Source: Polytrichum commune (taxonomy: Eukaryota; Streptophyta; Polytrichopsida; Polytrichales; Polytrichaceae). From it: a DNA stretch of 64,000 nucleotides. Numbering within the stretch: position 1 is the first letter of the stretch; the number at the start of each line of letters is the position of its first letter. The notes below the pieces were generated by a model, which made no database searches, was not told the origin of the DNA, and saw nothing but the letters and a program-made list of their open reading frames with translations. Shown one piece after another: positions 59,200 through 64,000 of this stretch. The position numbers and the translations under genes were made by a program. The stretch is taken from the NCBI GenBank assembly GCA_950295325.1, contig OX485809.1, forward strand, positions 38,531,081 through 38,595,080. Reading direction: 5' to 3'.

Positions 59200-62100
59200 T
59201 TCATGGTTGTCGCGCACCTCTCCATGAGGAGTGCCTGCAACACCATGGGCACAAGGGGGACACCCGGGACTTGTGGCGCCATTGGTGAGAGGGCCCAAGT
59301 ACTCTTAGTGTGGGTGAGGGCCCCGGGCGTTGAGAACGCCTCTCACCCACGAAGACTAAGAGTTATGAGTAGCTTATGGCGGCGGAATTCTAGAACGCTA
59401 AGGAACACCTCAATTGGAGGTGCAAGCTAGGAGATATGGCTATTTGAGCGGGGCGCTGTCTCGGGACAACACCTTGGGACAGTAGTGACCTGAGAGTGGT
59501 GCCCGGGACTGCCAAGGTTTGAAGAGCCATAACTTCCTTAATACTTGCCTGAATGGGGCAAGTGAGGTGGTCATCAGACATCATATGTAGAAGTTATGGT
59601 GGTCTGAAGCTGCTGGGGGGATTCTAGCCCCACCGGCTAAGGGAAAATGTCCACTTGGCCCCAACCCTTGTAGAGAGACAAAATGATACTTGATGGGGGA
59701 CGTTAAATACCCCCCACGAACTTTTCGGGGTGTCAGATGCGGGTTGGGGCAGCCGCCCGTCCAGAAAATCTGAATTTTCTGGACCCGACCGAAAATTGTT
59801 GCATGCCCGCCCGATTTCGAAAAAACCATTGCCCTTGCATTCTTGAAGGCCACTTACTCAAAAATCCCATATTGAGTGCACTTCACCTTCAAGGGCGAAA
59901 ATCCAATATATATGTTCACTTCCATTGAGTAAATAAGCAATTGACTGGGGTTTCATTATCAAAGTGAGACCGTCAATAAAACATGTAATTAACTTGGAAG
60001 TCAAAAATATTACAAAACCCTCACTAGCACTAAGGTTATAATTTTTGTGACTCACAATTTGAAATTGTCTTTGTCATTCTAAAATGACACTTAAATTTAG
60101 TGTGCTGATTTAGTATGTGTATTTTATAATATTTTAGGTAATGTTGTCTACGTTCACAAGTATTCATACGCATTCAAATGAATCAACTATGATTAAATAT
60201 AATTAAGTCTAATTAATCTTCATTAATCCCAAATAAATCAGAAACTATGCTTACCAAATTAAGTAAACCTAATTGATTATAAAATGTACTTATTGGAGTT
60301 AATTCCAGTGAGTTAATTCTAATAATTAATTTCTGGAATTTAATTCTAGTGAATTAATTCTAGTAATTAATACCATTGAATTAGTTATAATAATTAACTC
60401 TAATGAATTAATTCTAATAATTGATTCATTTGAATGCGTATGAATACTTGTGAACGTAGACAACATTACCTAAAATATTATAAAATACACATACTAAATC
60501 AGCACACTAAATTTAAGTGTCATTTTAGAATGACAAAGACAATTTCAAATTGTGAGTCACAAAAATTATAACCTTAGTGCTAGTGAGGGTTTTGTAATAT
60601 TTTTGACTTCCAAGTTAATTACATGTTTTATTGACGGTCTCACTTTGATAATGAAACCCCAGTCAATTGCTTATTTACTCAATGGAAGTGAACATATATA
60701 TTGGATTTTCGCCCTTGAAGGTGAAGTGCACTCAATATGGGATTTTTGAGTAAGTGGCCTTCAAGAATGCAAGGGCAATGGTTTTTTCGAAATCGGGCGG
60801 GCATGCAACAATTTTCGGTCGGGTCCAAAAAATTCAGATTTTCTGGACGAGCGGCTGCCCCAACCCGCATCTAACACCCCGAAAAGTTCGGGGGGGGGGG
60901 GGGTATTTAATGTCCCCCATACTTGATGGTGGGGTAGGGGCCCCGCCCAAAGTCCTAGAGGCTTATATGGGTGAGGCGGCTTAGCCGACCGACCCCCCCG
61001 GAGCACACTCGGGAATGTGCTCCGGGTAGTTGTAGTGTTGTTTTGGCAACACGATGATCAACTCAAGAGTGGACTTCCATGGATGGAAGTCCACTTTAGC
61101 CATTGGCTACCTACTAAGGGGAGAGTCCCGAATGCATGAGTAGGAGGGTTTGGTGACCAAGCCATGAGCTTGGAGGTCCGCGGTTTTGGGGAGCTAACCA
61201 TGCATGTGCGTGGGATGTGCAGGTTAGTGCTTGTGGCACTTGCTAGGTTAGAAAGCGGTCAAGCTAAGTTAAGGAAGACTAGCAAGGGTTGCGACAATGG
61301 CATTATGTGCACAACTTGAGGCATCTCGACCTTGAATGCCACCAAAACATGTGCACTCACCTTACCCAAAAACCAAACACAATCAAACCTCAAAATGCAA
61401 TAGAGACCATGGGACCATGAAGACAAAGACAAAGAACAACACCAACCTTGATTTTCAAAGAGTTTTGACAACCGGCAGCCTTTAAACTTAAATTTGGGCA
61501 CCCACCACCCCACTTCTTCTTATACATGAAGTGTCGCAACCCTTGCTAGCTCCCTTAACAATCTTTGCCAATTTCTAGCAAAGGTTACGAGTGCTAACCT
61601 TTCGCATTTCGCCATGTTAATGGTTAGCTCCTCCTACCCCGGACCTTATAGTTCATAGGAGGGAACCAACCCTCCTACTTTGCTTTCGGGACTCACCCCT
61701 TAATCGGTAACCATTCCTTAGATGTGGACTTCCATTCATGGAAGTCCAATCCTATGTTGATCATCGCATTGCCGGAGCAACACTACAACAACGCGAACCA
61801 TACTAGGCAACTATGGCCTCACAATGGGCCAAAGCCCATGGAGGCCGTGCCGTTCGGCCTCGGGTGGGTGAGGCCACACCACCTCACCCATATAAGCCTC
61901 TAGGACTCTACGCGGGGCCCCTACCCCACCGTCAAGAAACCTCTTGTCTCACGACCAAGAGTTGGGGCCAAGTAGACATTTTCCCTTAGCCGCTGGGCCT
62001 AGAAGCGACTAGCAGCTTCAGACCATCATAACTTCCTTGTATGATGTCTGATGCTAACAAGCGACCACTCCATCTTCATCTACGCTTCACGTAGATGCCG

Positions 62101-62505
62101 ATGGACTCCTCACTTGCCCCGTTGAGGCAAGTATTGAGGAAGTTATGCCTGTTTGAACCTTGGCAGTCCCGGGAATCACACCCAGGCACTGCTGTACCAG
62201 GGCGCTGTCCCATGACAGCGCCCCACTCAAATGGCCATAACTCCTAGCTCACACCTCCGATTGAGGTGTTCTTGAGCGTTCTAGAATCACCACGCCATGA
62301 GCTACGCATAGCTCTTGGCATTACCCTCATGCCTCCTAGTCTCCGTGGGTGGAAGGCGTTCCCAACGCCCGGGGCCCTCACCCACACTAGGATCACTTGG
62401 GCCCTCTCACCAACGGCGCCACAAGTCCCGGGTGTCACTCCGGGGTCCCCCTTGTGCCCATGGTGTTTTGGGCACTCCTCATGGAGAGGTGCGCGACATG
62501 AAGCA
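59200..62505. mobile_element. Outer foldback (palindromic) element, interrupted
   Basis: 59200-59694 is the inverse of about 61935-62505, and 60928-61290 is the inverse of about 61530-61930. If the inner element 59695-60918 and one target copy are removed, a single palindrome of about 2.1 kb remains, centred near 61400. Matched landmarks include CGCGCACCTCTCCATGAGGA at 59211 and its inverse ending at 62495, and ACTTCCATGGATGGAAGT-like blocks near 61072 and 61724. Arms are clearly diverged. No coding capacity and no clear target duplication were found. Confidence 0.75.
59695..60918. mobile_element. Inner foldback element, Mutator-like, with 9-bp target duplication
   Basis: The ends are GGGGGACGTTAAATACCCCC and its near-perfect inverse. 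The arms 59695-60186 and 60421-60918 are almost identical over about 490 bases, so the same 65-codon and 63-codon frames appear in both arms. The spacer 60187-60420 is AT-rich with TTAATTCTAATAATTAAT-like repeats. ATACTTGAT flanks both ends (59686-59694 and 60919-60927). Long terminal inverted repeats with a 9-bp target duplication are typical of Mutator-like elements. No transposase is encoded. Confidence 0.85.
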
Positions 62506-62898
62506 TGTCCAGTGACAACAACCCACCTAAGTGGAATTTCTAACCTCTTAGCTCATGAAGCTGAAACGATTAAAGCCCATGATAAAGGAGGCAAGAAGGA
62601 GAAACAACATTGAAATGAAGCTTGAAAACACACCTCGCATCTCCAACATGGCAAAGCTCCTGACCTACATGTAGTTTGATCTCGAAGGTAATTTTCTTTC
62701 ACAATATGCGGTGACCTTTGGTGATCTATTATGCACATCAACTCAACTTTGGTTTTCTAAGTTCTTCAAGCCTTCTCAAAGTCTCTGTGCTCTGCTTCCT
62801 AAATGTCCCCTAACCCCCCCTCCCCTACCTCAACCATGAGGGTAATTTGTCAAGAGAAAAGAGTAACATGTAATAAAAGTAAATGGGTTGAGGTAGTT
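62506..62898. other. Intergenic DNA
   Basis: Nothing recognised in this short stretch; a C-run lies near 62813-62820. Confidence 0.5.
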
Positions 62899-63444
62899 CT
62901 ACTACACCATTTGTGGTACTTAGTGTCACATACACTATTTGCGAAGGCCCTAAACTAGATGCCTAGAGGTCTCAAAGTGTCACGCCTGCCAATTGCCAAT
63001 ATGATTCCATTTGTCAACATAAGTAACTTCTTTAAGTGAAAAATATCTACATTGTGATGTTTAGAGTAGCACATTGGGATGCTTTAGATGATAGTCTTGC
63101 GTTCTAGTATGCAAGGGGAAGATATTTTTGAGTGTGCTAATGGCAAGTGTCATGTGTTTACATTTTAGTATGCAAGAGGAAGATAGTCTTGAGCATACTA
63201 ATGGCAAGTGTCATTTGTATACACTTTAGTGAACTTGTAGACCATTGTGTAACACATGCATCCACCTCATAACACTATTGAACATGCTCATGCCAAGATA
63301 TTACTAAACACACTTCAATGTCAAGTGTTATGAGGCCAATTATGGTGAAGTTGTTAATTATCAATGTAACCTAACATGCGCCACAAAATAGGGTAAGTGA
63401 TACTCTTACGCATGTGACACTAAATACCATAAACGGTGTAGTGC
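62899..63444. mobile_element. MITE with CACTACACC-like inverted ends
   Basis: The left end reads CTACTACACCATTTGTGGTA followed by CTTAGTGTCACAT. The complement of the right end reads GCACTACACCGTTTATGGTA followed by TTTAGTGTCACAT. The element is about 545 bp and non-coding. Internally, a TTTAGTATGCAAG.GGAAGATA unit occurs twice (63105-63125 and 63166-63186, roughly). Its termini resemble those of 13133-13439. Confidence 0.6.
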
Positions 63445-63555
63445 TTCCTCCATAAGATCCGGCAACAAGTAGGGCCAAACCCATGATATATGGGAGGGAA
63501 ATGTGACAACAAGGAGTGAGATTCAAACTAAGAACATCCATTCCTAAGGGTTTTG

Positions 63556-63565
63556 GGATATAAGA
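63556..63565 (+). promoter_or_regulatory. Possible TATA box of the right-edge gene
   Basis: GGATATAAGA lies about 270 bases before the ATG at 63835. It is a plausible TATA element if the leader is about 240 bases or contains an intron. The leader just before the ATG is CT-rich, as in many highly expressed plastid-protein genes. Confidence 0.3.
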
Positions 63566-63834
63566 GGGGGAGTGACATCAAGGAGGGTGATGTTATGGAG
63601 GTTAGAGTGTAGTGGTAGGGGCCCAGCTCTAATAAGAGGAGGGAGTCTAGCCGTGGCTCCCTTCGATTTGGAAGTTGGAAGCGGGGAACGTGGGAACGGG
63701 GAACATCGTCTTCCTCCCTTCGCCGAAGAGCCTTATCTGCCTCCCTTATCCATCTTCATTCCTTACCAATTTCTCTGCTTTCTTCTTCTTCTCTTCTTGT
63801 TGCTGCTAAGCTAGATTACACACAGAGCTCGGCC

Positions 63835-64000
63835 ATGGCTATGGCGGCCACCTCTCCGGCGCTCACCAGCGCCAGGCCCGACACCCTGCTCTCCTCTTTC
63901 GTGCAGAACAGGTCGACAGGCCTCTCCTCCTCCTGCAGCTTCCAGGCGGGGCGAGCTCTGGAGATTCGTGGCGCTTCCGTCACCGCAATGCCGGTCAGGA
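63835..64000 (+). CDS. N-terminus of a probable plastid-targeted protein (cut by window end)
   Basis: The frame opens at 63835 in a GCCATGGC context and is still open at the window end, giving 55 codons. The N-terminus MAMAATSPALTSARPDTLLS and the following residues are rich in Ser, Ala, Thr and Arg and almost lack acidic residues, the composition of a chloroplast transit peptide. The mature protein is not reached, so the function cannot be named. G+C is much higher than in the flank. Confidence 0.65.
   Translation, partial: MAMAATSPALTSARPDTLLSSFVQNRSTGLSSSCSFQAGRALEIRGASVTAMPVR

Noticed and set aside
59737-60870. Identical short frames in opposite orientation suggesting a duplicated gene
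   Set aside because: They are explained by the two arms of the foldback element and lack codon bias or motifs.
62244-62613. Frames in the right arm of the outer foldback, similar to those at 59101-59430
   Set aside because: The similarity is due to the inverted repeat; the frames are interrupted differently in each arm.
1-64000. CRISPR arrays, operons, bacterial promoters or ribosome-binding sites
   Set aside because: The window is plant nuclear DNA; the short repeats seen are microsatellites, tandem duplications or transposon ends without regular spacers.

Overview
The window is nuclear DNA of a land plant. The evidence is a set of intron-rich genes with GT-AG introns of about 70-1000 bp, a plant-type nucleolin with a telo-box-rich upstream region, an NDR1/HIN1-like (LEA_2) gene, arabinogalactan-peptide-like genes, a plastid-targeted N-terminus at the right edge, and many small plant-type DNA transposons. 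The species cannot be fixed from sequence alone. One 617-codon gene looks, tentatively, like proteins of motile cilia, which would fit a plant with swimming sperm (bryophyte, lycophyte, fern, cycad or ginkgo); this is inference only.

Layout. 1-1091: no gene seen. 1092-4864 (-): nucleolin, 14 coding exons, with telo-boxes upstream (5374-5791) and a CpG-rich stretch near 5880-6170. 6400-15590: AT-rich intergenic DNA with MITE and SINE-like relics. 15592-26947 (+): cleavage stimulation factor subunit CstF77, 24 coding exons, one with a GC donor. 29409-29759 (-): a small secreted protein. 31108-31911: a pogo-type MITE nested in another MITE. 34714-36567 (+): the intronless 617-codon gene. 38522-42008: a 3.5-kb terminal-inverted-repeat element. 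42553-42768 and 44485-44702 (+): a pair of AG-peptide-like genes, the second frameshifted. 45986-50696 (-): two tandem paralogous SET-domain genes. 51385-51457 (+): tRNA-Ala(AGC). 52431-53693 (-): NDR1/HIN1-like gene. 54000-59000: repeats and a hAT relic. 59200-62505: two nested palindromic (foldback) elements. 62899-63444: another MITE. 63835-64000 (+): start of a probably plastid-targeted protein cut by the window edge.

The genes do not form one pathway. Nucleolin acts in rRNA production, CstF77 in mRNA 3'-end formation, and the SET pair probably in protein (perhaps histone) methylation. The most unusual gene content is the SET pair: each joins an EZH-like CXC-type cysteine cluster to a diverged SET domain, a short post-SET motif and a different C-terminal tail. 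Exon limits were placed by eye from splice consensus, reading phase and family resemblance; no alignment or search was run.
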